Shown: positions 16,327-23,567, counted from the first letter of the stretch. The stretch is DNA of 38,054 bases from an uncultured Oscillatoriales cyanobacterium (GCA_903893625.1 CAITND010000075.1:1-38054), one strand, 5' to 3'. Notes: a model not told the origin generated them from the letters alone. Program-made: numbers and translations.

Positions 16327-16863
16327 ATGATTTCTAACCGAGTTCGCACCTGTTTAATTGCTACAATTTTTCCCTTCATGATTAGTTTATTCATGCCAAT
16401 GACGGGAAGCGCACAAACACCGAGTAGTAACGGTAATACCGATATATTTATTCTAAAAACTCAAGATGCAACCCATAATATATCTGATGTTTCCGTGATT
16501 TCTAATTTTGATTGGTTTAATGATGGGGATAAAATTGGCTTAACTGATGGCCTGACTGAATCTGATTTAAACTATATGCAATTGATAGATTTTGATAATG
16601 ATGGACGGTCTGATGATGCCGTGATTAAAATCAAATCCACTCAGGAAATTTTAGGGGTCGTTTTAAATGCCGATGATTTTGTTTTAGAGGGCGAATTTGT
16701 TGTGATTTCTTCTCTTGCGACTCAACCTATTGCTTGCTTACCCAAAGCCAATATTACCACCTGTCAAGTTCCCGCTTTCAATGCTATGATATTGCCATCT
16801 TCATCCGGTGTAAATCTATTAGAAATCCCTCAACAAAAAGCACAAATCAGTCCCAAAAATTGA
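16327..16863 (+). CDS. Secreted hypothetical protein with a Ca-binding-like Asp loop
   Basis: A 178-residue protein of unknown function. Residues 1-29 form a clear Sec signal peptide (positively charged start, hydrophobic ISLFMPMTGSAQT core, likely cleavage after Ala-29 in SAQ), so it is exported to the periplasm or outside. The mature part contains FDWFNDGDKIGLTDGLTESD and IDFDNDGRSDDAVIKI. The first resembles segments found in cyanobacterial extracellular calcium-binding proteins; the second is a DxDxDG-type loop that commonly binds calcium. Two Cys residues (in the IACLP and TTCQVP segments) are close enough to form a disulphide. The stop is 105 bases before the next gene. The name and partner cannot be given. 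Confidence 0.75.
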   Translation: MISNRVRTCLIATIFPFMISLFMPMTGSAQTPSSNGNTDIFILKTQDATHNISDVSVISNFDWFNDGDKIGLTDGLTESDLNYMQLIDFDNDGRSDDAVIKIKSTQEILGVVLNADDFVLEGEFVVISSLATQPIACLPKANITTCQVPAFNAMILPSSSGVNLLEIPQQKAQISPKN

Positions 16864-16968
16864 ACCTCACAGCACATCAACCTCTGTACATCTACCCCAA
16901 ACCATCGGATCAAATTAACACTAATTTGTTAAACTAGAATAGCTGTTTAAAATTGAGATTTTATTCCG

Positions 16969-18195
16969 ATGAAACGTTTCGATATTGTAATTATTGGTGC
17001 GGGGCCAGCCGGAGGTCAATGTGCAAGACAACTCACCCAAGCGGGTCAGCAGGTGTTATTAGTTGAACAACATGAAACTTTTTCTAAAAATGATTTTTCC
17101 AGTGCCGCTACACCCTTAGAAACCTTGGAAAAATTCGATTTACCAGAAACCGTGATCGGGAGTTATTGGCAAAATTTAGTTATTGTTACAACGAATATTC
17201 AGCAAAAATGGCAGTCTCCAACTCCTTTGGGGGCTGTTTTTGATTTTGCCAAATTACGGGAATTTTTAGCCACAGAAGTTAAAAATCAAGGAGGCGAAGT
17301 TTGGATGGGATATCGTTATCTTCAGTATGTTAAAAATAATCAAAATACGATTATTGAATTAAAACATCGGTCTACGGGAGAAATCATTCAAGTTGAAACG
17401 CAAATATTAGTTGATGCGACAGGCCCAGCTAGGGCAGTAATGTATAATAAAAAACAACCGCAACCGAATTATTTAACCGGGACGGGAATAGAATATTTAA
17501 TTGAACTTTCAGAAACTGATTATCAAAAGTATTCTCAAGATTTGATTTTCTTTTTAGGTCATCGCTGGATGCCGAGGGGCTATTCTTGGATTTTTCCCAT
17601 GGGAAATAATCGCTTAAAAGTGGGCTCTGCTCAATTAAATCGTTCCCATGAATGGGTTGATAAAACTCAAACCTTACGTTCCTATGTGGAGTTATTGTTA
17701 ACAGATTATTTAGGGGGAATTACCTATAAAATGATTAACCATCATGGGGGAATGTTAAAATATTGTAGTGGGTTAGAAGATGTTTATTATCAAGATAATA
17801 TTATTGCTATTGGGGATGCGGTTTCAATGGTGAATATGTTGGGAGGAGAGGGAATTCGTCATGGAATGCAAAACGCTAATATTGCTTGTGGATATATTCA
17901 AGATTATCTCACAGGAAAAATAACAGATTTTGCCGGATATCGTCAGGAAATTCGACAAACCTATGCTAGAACTTGGAACTGGTCGGAAAAAATGGGATTA
18001 AGTAAATATTTGAAATATAGTGATCAGTCTATTGATAAAGGGGTATCCTATCTCAAAGATTTAAGTTTAGAAGATATGATGGCTATTTTATTTGATTATG
18101 ATTTTAAACGATTATATAAAGCCGCGTTTAAATATTTGCGCTATAAAATTGCAGCGATTTGGACAACGTTAAAACTTAAACTTAATTTAACCTAG
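16969..18195 (+). CDS. FAD-dependent oxidoreductase of the geranylgeranyl reductase type
   Basis: A 408-residue flavoprotein. The N-terminal Rossmann motif FDIVIIGAGPAGGQCARQL (GxGxxG at residues 10-15) binds the ADP part of FAD. The second FAD motif, IIAIGDAVSMVNMLGGEGIR, is in the form typical of geranylgeranyl reductases and related p-hydroxybenzoate-hydroxylase-fold enzymes, and LVDATGPARAVM is the usual mid-chain strand. The family reduces isoprenoid side chains or hydroxylates aromatic compounds; this member is shorter in its substrate domain and divergent from ChlP, so I would not call it chlP. Its C-terminal 80 residues are helical and basic (YKAAFKYLRYKIAAIWTTLK), possibly membrane associated. 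The role in isoprenoid or lipid metabolism is inference. It starts at an ATG directly before the Rossmann strand. Confidence 0.85.
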   Translation: MKRFDIVIIGAGPAGGQCARQLTQAGQQVLLVEQHETFSKNDFSSAATPLETLEKFDLPETVIGSYWQNLVIVTTNIQQKWQSPTPLGAVFDFAKLREFLATEVKNQGGEVWMGYRYLQYVKNNQNTIIELKHRSTGEIIQVETQILVDATGPARAVMYNKKQPQPNYLTGTGIEYLIELSETDYQKYSQDLIFFLGHRWMPRGYSWIFPMGNNRLKVGSAQLNRSHEWVDKTQTLRSYVELLLTDYLGGITYKMINHHGGMLKYCSGLEDVYYQDNIIAIGDAVSMVNMLGGEGIRHGMQNANIACGYIQDYLTGKITDFAGYRQEIRQTYARTWNWSEKMGLSKYLKYSDQSIDKGVSYLKDLSLEDMMAILFDYDFKRLYKAAFKYLRYKIAAIWTTLKLKLNLT

Positions 18196-18235
18196 TTAAA
18201 TGTTATAATGTCAGTATTCAGGTCTAAGCACTTCC

Positions 18236-18265
18236 TTGATTTTGACTATAATTTATTGGTATAAT
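18236..18265 (+). promoter_or_regulatory. Candidate promoter for the third Uma2 gene
   Basis: TTGATT (18236-18241) and TATAAT (18260-18265) are separated by 18 bases and lie 30 bases before the start codon at 18295. Both hexamers are good matches to the housekeeping sigma-factor consensus. Confidence 0.5.
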
Positions 18266-18294
18266 CCTACAAGTTGATTGGAGGACAAGCAACT

Positions 18295-18909
18295 ATGACC
18301 CATGCACTAAATATAGGCATCGAAACTCCTGATCAAATCATGTCCTTGGAAGAGTTTCTAAATTATGATGATGGTACTGATGCTTGTTATGAGCTAGAGG
18401 ATGGGAGACTACTATTAATGCCTACTGAAAGCGAAATCAATCGACGTATTGCTTGTTTTTTGTTTGCCTATTTTCTACAATTAGGGGTTCCATTTTCTCG
18501 GTTAACAATGAAGACAGAACTAGCGGTTATGGGAAGTCGAACTACTGTGCGTGTTCCTGATTTAATAGTATTAACAGAAACCTTAGCGCAGGAGATGGAA
18601 GGGGCAAGTCGTTCTTTGATTACAATAGATATGTCACCCCCTCAGATGGTGGTGGAAGTGGTCAGTCCAGGCCAGGAAAATCAACAGCGAGATTATCGTT
18701 ATAAGCGATCGCAATATCAAGCACGAGGTATTCCTGAATATTGGATTATTGACCCAATACAACAACAAATTACCGTGTTTAGTCTGGTGACAGGACTTTA
18801 TGAACAAGCTATATTTACAGGGGATGGGGTAATATGTTCTACTTTATTATCAGAATATAACCAACAGTCACCTTTGACCGCATCACAGCTATTGCAAACA
18901 ACAAATTAG
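18295..18909 (+). CDS. Uma2 family (DUF820) PD-(D/E)XK nuclease-like protein
   Basis: A 204-residue Uma2/DUF820 protein. The ATG at 18295 is preferred over a TTG at 18274 because GGAGG (18280-18284) lies about ten bases before it. The core appears as TTVRVPDLIVL (the PD Asp), MVVEVVSPGQE (the acidic strand) and RDYRYKRSQYQARGIPEYWI, the conserved helix and strand that close the fold. It is clearly divergent from the tandem pair at 10654-11974 and from the copy at 22288, so it is not a recent duplicate. It has its own promoter-like sequence and is followed 76 bases later by mtnA on the same strand. Function unknown beyond the nuclease-like fold. Confidence 0.87.
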   Translation: MTHALNIGIETPDQIMSLEEFLNYDDGTDACYELEDGRLLLMPTESEINRRIACFLFAYFLQLGVPFSRLTMKTELAVMGSRTTVRVPDLIVLTETLAQEMEGASRSLITIDMSPPQMVVEVVSPGQENQQRDYRYKRSQYQARGIPEYWIIDPIQQQITVFSLVTGLYEQAIFTGDGVICSTLLSEYNQQSPLTASQLLQTTN

Positions 18910-18985
18910 CTATTAATTCTTTAGTGCTTAGAGTTCAATTTAGGTTTATAATTAAATAACTGGTAACAATATTACACTTTTAACA

Positions 18986-20041
18986 ATGACCTCAAATCTA
19001 ACTCAAGTTTATCCGATTATTTGGGAAAGCGATCGCGCTTCTCTCATCGACCAAACCCGTCTCCCCGATGAATATACCCGAATTGAAATTACAACCTATC
19101 AACAAATGGCAGCAGCCATTAAAACGATGATTGTTCGGGGTGCTCCTGCCATTGGCATTGCTGCCGCTTATGGGTTATATTTAGGGGCAAAGGAGATTAA
19201 AACTTCAGACCGTCAAGTATTTTTCACCCAATTAGAAGAAATTGCCCAAGTTTTACGCGCCACTCGTCCAACGGCGGTTAATTTATTTTGGGCAATTGAT
19301 CAAATGTTAAAAACCGCAACAGAAACCCCCGGCACAATTGACGATATCAAAACCGCTTTATTGCAAAAAGCAAATGCTATTAGAGAAGAGGATATTCAAA
19401 CCTGTTTTGCTATTGGAGAAGCCGGGTTAATGGTATTACCTAAAACACCAGAAAAACTAACTATTCTCACCCATTGTAATGCAGGTGCTTTAGCAACGGG
19501 AGGCTATGGAACCGCGTTAGGTGTAATTCGTTCTGCTTGGAATTCAGGACGGTTAAATCGAGTTTATGCGGATGAAACCCGCCCCCGTTTACAAGGTGCA
19601 AAATTAACAACTTGGGAATGTGTACAAGAGCAAATTCCGGTGACATTAATTTCCGATAATATGGCTGCCTATTGTATGAAACAAGGGTTAATTCATGCCG
19701 TAGTTGTGGGAGCAGATCGAATTACTGCGAATGGCGATGCTGCGAATAAAATTGGAACCTATAGTTTAGCAATTGTTGCGAAATTCCATAACGTTCCTTT
19801 CTTTGTCGCTGCACCTCTATCAACGGTTGATTTTAAATTAGCAACCGGAGATGAAATTCCCATTGAAGAACGAGACGCAACGGAAGTTTATCAAGTCGGA
19901 ACAACTCGAATTTGTCCCGAAGGTGTGGAATTTTTTAACCCCGCTTTTGATGTCACTCCCGCCGAATTAATTACCGCTATTATTACCGAAAAAGGGGCAG
20001 TTATTCCATCAGAATTAAAACAATTTTCCGTTAGCTCTTAA
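18986..20041 (+). CDS. mtnA: S-methyl-5-thioribose-1-phosphate isomerase (MtnA)
   Basis: A 351-residue enzyme of the methionine salvage pathway that converts 5-methylthioribose 1-phosphate to 5-methylthioribulose 1-phosphate in the cytoplasm. It belongs to the eIF2B-like fold. Diagnostic segments are [40 protein letters not shown] with the catalytic Cys164, [16 protein letters not shown], and [20 protein letters not shown] with the catalytic Asp244. These match the residues known from the Bacillus enzyme (Cys160, Asp240). Length and motif order are normal, and the ATG start is unambiguous. No other methionine-salvage gene is adjacent in the window. Confidence 0.95.
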   Translation: MTSNLTQVYPIIWESDRASLIDQTRLPDEYTRIEITTYQQMAAAIKTMIVRGAPAIGIAAAYGLYLGAKEIKTSDRQVFFTQLEEIAQVLRATRPTAVNLFWAIDQMLKTATETPGTIDDIKTALLQKANAIREEDIQTCFAIGEAGLMVLPKTPEKLTILTHCNAGALATGGYGTALGVIRSAWNSGRLNRVYADETRPRLQGAKLTTWECVQEQIPVTLISDNMAAYCMKQGLIHAVVVGADRITANGDAANKIGTYSLAIVAKFHNVPFFVAAPLSTVDFKLATGDEIPIEERDATEVYQVGTTRICPEGVEFFNPAFDVTPAELITAIITEKGAVIPSELKQFSVSS

Positions 20042-20290
20042 TCCAAAAATCTGATTTTTAACGAGTTTTCTGGTGGTGATAACCGATAAATTAAGCAACT
20101 GACCCAGTTTAAGAGTCAGCAGGAAGATGGATATAGGTGTGGGGAAGGATTTATAGGGGTTTCCCATTGAGTGAGGTACAGTTGATTCTTCTCCGTTAAT
20201 ATCAGTACCGTACCTCATCCGAATTGCACACCGCTATCTATAGTTTAGTGATGGAGTTTAGTGATGGGCATATCCCATCCTACTAAACCT
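20042..20290. other. Intergenic stretch after mtnA
   Basis: No convincing gene. An 8-bp inverted repeat, TGAGGTAC (20172-20179) with GTACCTCA (20210-20217), encloses 30 bases. A second copy of the small GATGGG palindrome is at 20263-20279. A 67-codon minus-strand frame across 20015-20218 overlaps the mtnA end and has no recognisable family. Confidence 0.5.
20263..20279. repeat. Small interspersed palindrome GATGGG-CATAT-CCCATC, copy 2
   Basis: A 6-bp stem related to the perfect palindrome at 16055-16071. Both are followed by CTACTA and have AGATAGC or GCTATCT close upstream. Confidence 0.6.
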
Positions 20291-20478
20291 ACGGTGGTTG
20301 TTCTCGATCAAGCTTCAATTCATACCAGTGTAAGCAAAATTTAATTGAAATCTTATGGAAATTTATTAAATATGAATGGATTGAAGTTGATGCTTATGAG
20401 AGTTGGTCAAGTTTAATTAAATATTTGAAAAAAGTGCTTGATAATTTAGGTAAAGAATATGCAATTAATTTTGTTTAG
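20291..20478 (+). pseudogene. Decayed IS630-type transposase remnant
   Basis: The first part reads TVVVLDQASIHTS, the second catalytic Asp strand of an IS630/Tc1-type DDE transposase. After an internal deletion and a frame change the sequence reads NLIEILWKFIKYEWIEVDAY, ending in LGKEYAINFV and a TAG at 20476-20478; this holds the third catalytic acidic residue and the C-terminus. About 25-30 residues that normally lie between the two blocks, including the PPYSPE segment, are missing, and the N-terminal two thirds are gone. It is from a different IS630-type element than the one at 21061-22012. Confidence 0.75.
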
Positions 20479-20489
20479 GTACTTAATAC

Positions 20490-20611
20490 GCGATCGCAAT
20501 TTTAAAGTTTAATCAATAAGATGACAGCGATCGCACTTTCAACAGCCAAAACGATCGCGGTTTTAAAGTTTAATCAACAAGGTGACGGCGATCGCACTTA
20601 TTGACCTCGCC
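20490..20611 (+). repeat. Two-unit 61-bp tandem repeat rich in HIP1 sites
   Basis: Units 20490-20550 and 20551-20611 are similar over about the first 47 bases. Each begins with a HIP1-like CGATCGC, contains the TTTTAAAGTTTAATCA core (20500-20515 and 20561-20576), and then a second GCGATCGCACTT. The core occurs a third time at 15821. The second unit ends inside the stop region of the minus-strand gene at 20598. Confidence 0.7.
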
Positions 20612-20804
20612 CTGGCTTACAGTCGGCAAAACTTAATGCCTCTGTGTCTAGAAAACTGGCGATCGCCATCTCAAGGATTGCTTCAACGGGATAATCAATT
20701 TCAGTGGCACGAGCAATCAGGGCATCCTGAATCCAGTCTGGTAAGCACTTTAAAATATTTTCCGCATCCGCAGACGAGATTTGCTCCGAAAGTTTCACTT
20801 GCAT
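20598..20804 (-). CDS. Small hypothetical protein, partner of the GIY-YIG gene
   Basis: A 68-residue acidic helical protein, MQVKLSEQISSADAENILKC and onward, containing LPDWIQDALIARATEIDYPV. The ATG at 20804 has GGAG (in TATGGAGTCC) nine bases upstream, and the gene begins three bases after the stop codon of the upstream GIY-YIG gene, so it was the second gene of that pair. The helical, DNA-binding-free composition looks like a small partner or antitoxin-like protein, but I do not recognise the family. Its 3' end runs into the HIP1-rich tandem repeat. Since the upstream gene is now interrupted by an insertion element, its expression may depend on promoters in that element. Confidence 0.6.
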   Translation of the reverse strand: MQVKLSEQISSADAENILKCLPDWIQDALIARATEIDYPVEAILEMAIASFLDTEALSFADCKPGRGQ

Positions 20805-20807
20805 GAG

Positions 20808-21059
20808 TTAGGACTCCATAGGAATTTGAACATTATACGGTGGCTCAGTTGCCCTTAAAATGATCGCCTCTAGTTCTAATAGTAGCGCAGGGTTTTTCGA
20901 GTAAGGTATTGTCTGCACCGCAATTCGTACATCTTCACTTGTATATTGATCGAGCCAAGCCCACAAAAAAGCTTTGTGTCCACCTTTAAAACGATTTCGT
21001 AAGCTTTTGGTTTTACCAATGTAAAGTAATCCCTGATATCTATGCCTGACTGCGTAAAT
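20808..21059 (-). pseudogene. GIY-YIG nuclease-like protein, interrupted by an insertion element
   Basis: From the IS630 left end to a TAA at 20810-20808 the minus strand encodes about 83 residues: IYAVRHRYQGLLYIGKTKSL, RNRFKGGHKAFLWAWLDQY, and a C-terminus with LELEAIILRATEPPYNV. This is a GIY-YIG domain with the YIGKT strand, the catalytic Arg region (LRNRF) and the conserved Glu of the ELE helix. The first Gly of GIY is cut off by the insertion. Reading on beyond the element (22015-22067, minus strand) stays in frame and would restore LLGIIYAV, or GIY if three bases are counted as part of the target duplication. The in-element frame meets a TAG at once, so no intact protein is made. Confidence 0.78.
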
Positions 21060-21060
21060 A

Positions 21061-22012
21061 TAGCGCTACGCGCTATTCTTAAGACGATGGTATAATTGTG
21101 AAAAAATCGACAATGGAAAAAAGATGCCTAAGCCTTATAGTTACGATTTGCGTTCAAAGGCGATCGCAGCCGTCAAAAGCGGAAAAAAGAAAATAGAAAT
21201 CAGTCGTTATTTTAATATAAGTAGAAATACCTTAGATTTATGGTTAAAACAAGAGAAAATAACTGGAAATTATCAAGCCAAAAAACCAGGACAAAAAGGG
21301 AATAATGCCAAAATTCAAGATCGGGAAAAATTGAGATTATTTATCGAAGAAAATCATGATAAAACTCAAAAAGAAATGGCAAAATTATGGGGCGAAAATG
21401 TGACGCAACAAAATATTAGTTCGGCTTGTAAAAAATTAGGTATTACTCGTAAAAAAAAACTTATGGTTATCAAGAAAGAGACGAAGAACAAAGACATAAA
21501 TTTTCGGAAAATTTAGCTAAAATCGAGAAAAATAAGATAGTATATGTAGATGAAGCGGGATTTGATAATCGAGAAGATTATCCATTTGGATATAGTAAAA
21601 AATGAGAAAGATGTCATAGTTTAAGGTCGGGAAAAAGAACAGAAAGAGTCAGTTGGCTCTCAGCATTAAAAGAGGATAAGTTATTTGCACCTTTAACATT
21701 TGAAGGTTCATGTAATCGAAATTTATTTAGAATGTGGTTAGAAAATTGTTTGCTCCCAAAATTAGAAAAAGGAGACATTATTGTGATCGATAATGCCAGT
21801 TTTCATAAAGGAGAAGACCTCAAAAAAATTGTCGAAAAAGCTGGCTGTTTTATCTGGTATTTGCCACCATATTCACCGGATTTGAATAAAATAGAGAATT
21901 GGTGGGCTGTGTTAAAAACATGGATGAAACAAAAACTAAAAGAATTTGAATCAGTAAAAGAATGTGTAGATGCAGCTTTTAAAAACTGTCCTAATGTTAG
22001 CGCGTAGCGCTA
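21061..22012 (+). mobile_element. IS630-type insertion sequence with perfect inverted ends
   Basis: The 17-base sequence TATAGCGCTACGCGCTA at 21059-21075 is repeated in exact inverted form at 21998-22014. Counting a duplicated TA on each side as the target site, the element is 952 bp. TA targeting, element length and the encoded DDE transposase all fit the IS630/ISY100 (Tc1/mariner-like) group. The right inverted repeat contains the transposase stop codon. The perfect ends suggest recent insertion, but the transposase gene carries a nonsense codon, so movement would need help from another copy. Confidence 0.88.
21124..22007 (+). pseudogene. IS630-type transposase with frameshift and nonsense codon
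   Basis: The start ATG 21124 opens a helix-turn-helix region (YSYDLRSKAIAAVKSGKKKI, ISRYFNISRNTLDLW) of 110 residues. At 21451-21459 a run of nine A lies where the frame must move by minus one to continue as KTYGYQERDEEQRHKF and then VYVDEAGFDN (first catalytic Asp). Such A runs are used for programmed frameshifting in some IS630-type elements, so the shift alone need not be a mutation. Further on, a TGA in the DDE frame at about 21603-21605 (SKK-stop-EKCHSL) replaces what is normally Trp or Gln-like. Beyond it the frame is open: GDIIVIDNASFHKG (second Asp), then PPYSPDLNKIENWWAVLK (third acidic residue), ending at TAG 22005-22007. Confidence 0.85.
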
Positions 22013-22014
22013 TA

Positions 22015-22298
22015 ATACCGAGAAGGATAAAATTATTATAGAACCCCAAATCCTTTGGGGAACACATGGGGAAAGACGAGGTAATTTTACTTTACTGTGG
22101 GATGGTTCACAAGGTTTAAAACACGCTGTACCTTTTGGTATTGTTACTGTTGGCGATCGCCAACTTGATCAACGAGTGCGTTTAATTGTTCACCACTATA
22201 TTAATTATAATGAAGAGGGTGTCGCTTATATTAACCGCAGCCGTCTTGTTGATTTAACAACTCAGGAAATTAAATCAGGAAAAAATTATGATTGCTGA
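22015..22298 (+). pseudogene. Fragment of an unrecognised protein, start lost at the insertion
   Basis: From the right end of the IS630 element the plus strand is open for 94 codons to a TGA at 22296-22298 and has no suitable start codon. It encodes IIIEPQILWGTHGERRGNFT, LLWDGSQGLKHAVPFG, QRVRLIVHHYINYN and [16 protein letters not shown]. The composition looks like real coding sequence and the frame overlaps the start of the next gene by 11 bases, as in a translationally coupled pair. I do not recognise the family. The first part overlaps the possible N-terminal region of the interrupted GIY-YIG gene on the other strand, so the two interpretations conflict over 22015-22067. Confidence 0.45.
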
Positions 22299-22869
22299 AC
22301 CCCAATATCCTCAAAAAATGACAGCCGAAGAATACCTAAAATGGGAATCTAAGCAAGAACTTCGCTATGAATATATTGACGGCGAAATTTTGGCAATGAC
22401 TGGAGGTACTCTTCCCCATGCTAAAATTTACCTCAACTTCTACAGGGCTTTGTATCCTCATTTACGTCAAAGGGGCTGCGAAGCCTATGTGTCAGATGCA
22501 AAAGTTCAGGCTAGTGAAAACAGTCGTTATTTCTATCCTGATTTAGTGGTTACTTGCGACCTAGAAGATTTGAAAGCCCGTGACTTTATTCAACATCCTA
22601 AAGTTATTGTTGAGGTGCTTTCTCCAGGTACAGCAAGTTATGATCGTGGTGACAAATTCAAGTATTATCGTCAGATTCCGAGTTTACAAGAATATGTTTT
22701 AGTAGATTCTGAATCCATTTCTGTTGAAGTTTATCATCGAGGGGATGGGAAAATGTGGGCTTATTATGCTTATACGGATGGGGAGGCTGTGACATTAGAA
22801 AGTATTGAGTTTGAGTGTCAAATTGAAGTTTTATATGAAGGCGTTATATTAGGAAATAAATCAGAGTAG
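22288..22869 (+). CDS. Uma2 family (DUF820) PD-(D/E)XK nuclease-like protein
   Basis: A 193-residue Uma2/DUF820 protein, the fourth in the window. The start ATG lies inside the end of the preceding fragment and is preceded by CAGGAAAAA as a modest ribosome site. The family pattern is complete: [10 protein letters not shown] at the start, [29 protein letters not shown] with the PD Asp, [20 protein letters not shown], and the closing strands [19 protein letters not shown]. It is related to, but clearly different from, the tandem pair near 11 kb. A DUF29 gene follows 27 bases downstream; Uma2 and DUF29 genes are both highly multiplied in cyanobacteria. Role unknown. Confidence 0.87.
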   Translation: MIAEPQYPQKMTAEEYLKWESKQELRYEYIDGEILAMTGGTLPHAKIYLNFYRALYPHLRQRGCEAYVSDAKVQASENSRYFYPDLVVTCDLEDLKARDFIQHPKVIVEVLSPGTASYDRGDKFKYYRQIPSLQEYVLVDSESISVEVYHRGDGKMWAYYAYTDGEAVTLESIEFECQIEVLYEGVILGNKSE

Positions 22870-22896
22870 TCAATTTAGTTACTGAGGAGCAAAAGC

Positions 22897-23355
22897 ATGG
22901 CTGAAATAATACCAAAAAATGACACGCTTTACGAGCAAGATTTTGTAGCCTGGTGTGAAGATACTGTGGCTAAACTTAGAAAGCGGGATCTTGATTACCT
23001 AGATTTTGATAATTTAATTGAGGAGGTAGAAAGTTTGGGGAAAAGCGATCGTCGAGAATTAAGAAATAGATTGATGGTACTCTTTGCTCATATTCTAAAA
23101 CGAATGTATGTCAATAGTCCAGAAAATTTTAATGGGTGGGAAGTAACCATTGTAGAGCAACGCAAACAACTGAAAGGCTTATTGAAAGATTCTCCTAGCT
23201 TAAAACCTTATCTCACAGAGATATTGGCAGAAGTTTATGCTGATGCTTTAGATATTGTTGCTCCTGAATATAAACAGACGCCGTTTCCTGAGACATGGCA
23301 ATTTGATGGTCAAGCAGATGTACTTTTATCTAAGAAATATTGGGAGGATAAGTAA
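22897..23355 (+). CDS. DUF29 family protein
   Basis: A 152-residue protein of the DUF29 family, recognised by the N-terminal signature LYEQDFVAWCEDTVAKLRKR, then LDYLDFDNLIEEVESLGKSD, RRELRNRLMVLFAHILKRMY, and a C-terminal helix before TPFPETWQFDG. These are helical proteins found in many copies in cyanobacteria; some sit next to nuclease-like or toxin-antitoxin genes, but no biochemical role is established to my knowledge. The start ATG 22897 is preceded by GAGGAG nine bases upstream. It is 27 bases from the upstream Uma2 gene and probably in the same transcript. An element with inverted ends begins 20 bases after its stop codon. Confidence 0.88.
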   Translation: MAEIIPKNDTLYEQDFVAWCEDTVAKLRKRDLDYLDFDNLIEEVESLGKSDRRELRNRLMVLFAHILKRMYVNSPENFNGWEVTIVEQRKQLKGLLKDSPSLKPYLTEILAEVYADALDIVAPEYKQTPFPETWQFDGQADVLLSKKYWEDK

Positions 23356-23374
23356 ATGAGTCCTAAGCATATTG

Positions 23375-23567
23375 ATATCCCTCTTCTGTCACTCTCCGAG
23401 AGGTCAATCTCTAGAAGCTTTATTAGTCAATCAATACAAGCTATCCTATTACAAAAACTGGGCTGTTGTATTTGTTGTTAGAAAGAAATCGGGCGATCGC
23501 TTCCTCTGAAAAAGCTCTAGAATCCAGAAATGGCAAAAGTTTTCGGAGAGTGACAGAAGAGGGATAT
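23375..23567. mobile_element. 193-bp element with perfect 25-bp terminal inverted repeats (MITE-like)
   Basis: The 25 bases at 23375-23399 recur as an exact inverted copy at 23543-23567. The inner 143 bases carry no full gene; one frame reads SLEALLVNQYKLSYYKNWAV, then VFVVRKKSGDRFL and a stop, which may be a piece of a lost transposase. No clear target duplication is seen. The length and ends fit a miniature inverted-repeat element or an internally deleted insertion sequence, family not identified. A stem this long could also act as a bidirectional transcription stop. An ATG at 23356, right after the DUF29 stop, opens a short frame that runs into the element. Confidence 0.75.

Noticed and set aside
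16969-18195. Assignment as chlP (geranylgeranyl reductase of chlorophyll synthesis)
   Set aside because: The FAD motifs fit the superfamily, but the middle domain does not show sequence I could tie to ChlP, so only the broad class is given.
20015-20218. Minus-strand 67-codon frame after mtnA
   Set aside because: It overlaps the end of mtnA, has no recognisable family and no good ribosome site, and its sequence contains inverted-repeat DNA; it is more likely non-coding.
20490-20611. Possible CRISPR-like repeat array
   Set aside because: Only two imperfect 61-bp units, no spacer-repeat alternation and no cas genes nearby; it is a short tandem repeat with HIP1 sites.
20582-20806. Plus-strand frame opposite the 68-residue gene
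   Set aside because: It is the mirror of the better supported minus-strand gene, which has a ribosome site and operon spacing.
23356-23484. Short frame starting MSPKHIDI directly after the DUF29 stop
   Set aside because: After eight residues it runs into the inverted-repeat element and ends; no evidence that it is a gene now, though it may be the start of a destroyed one.
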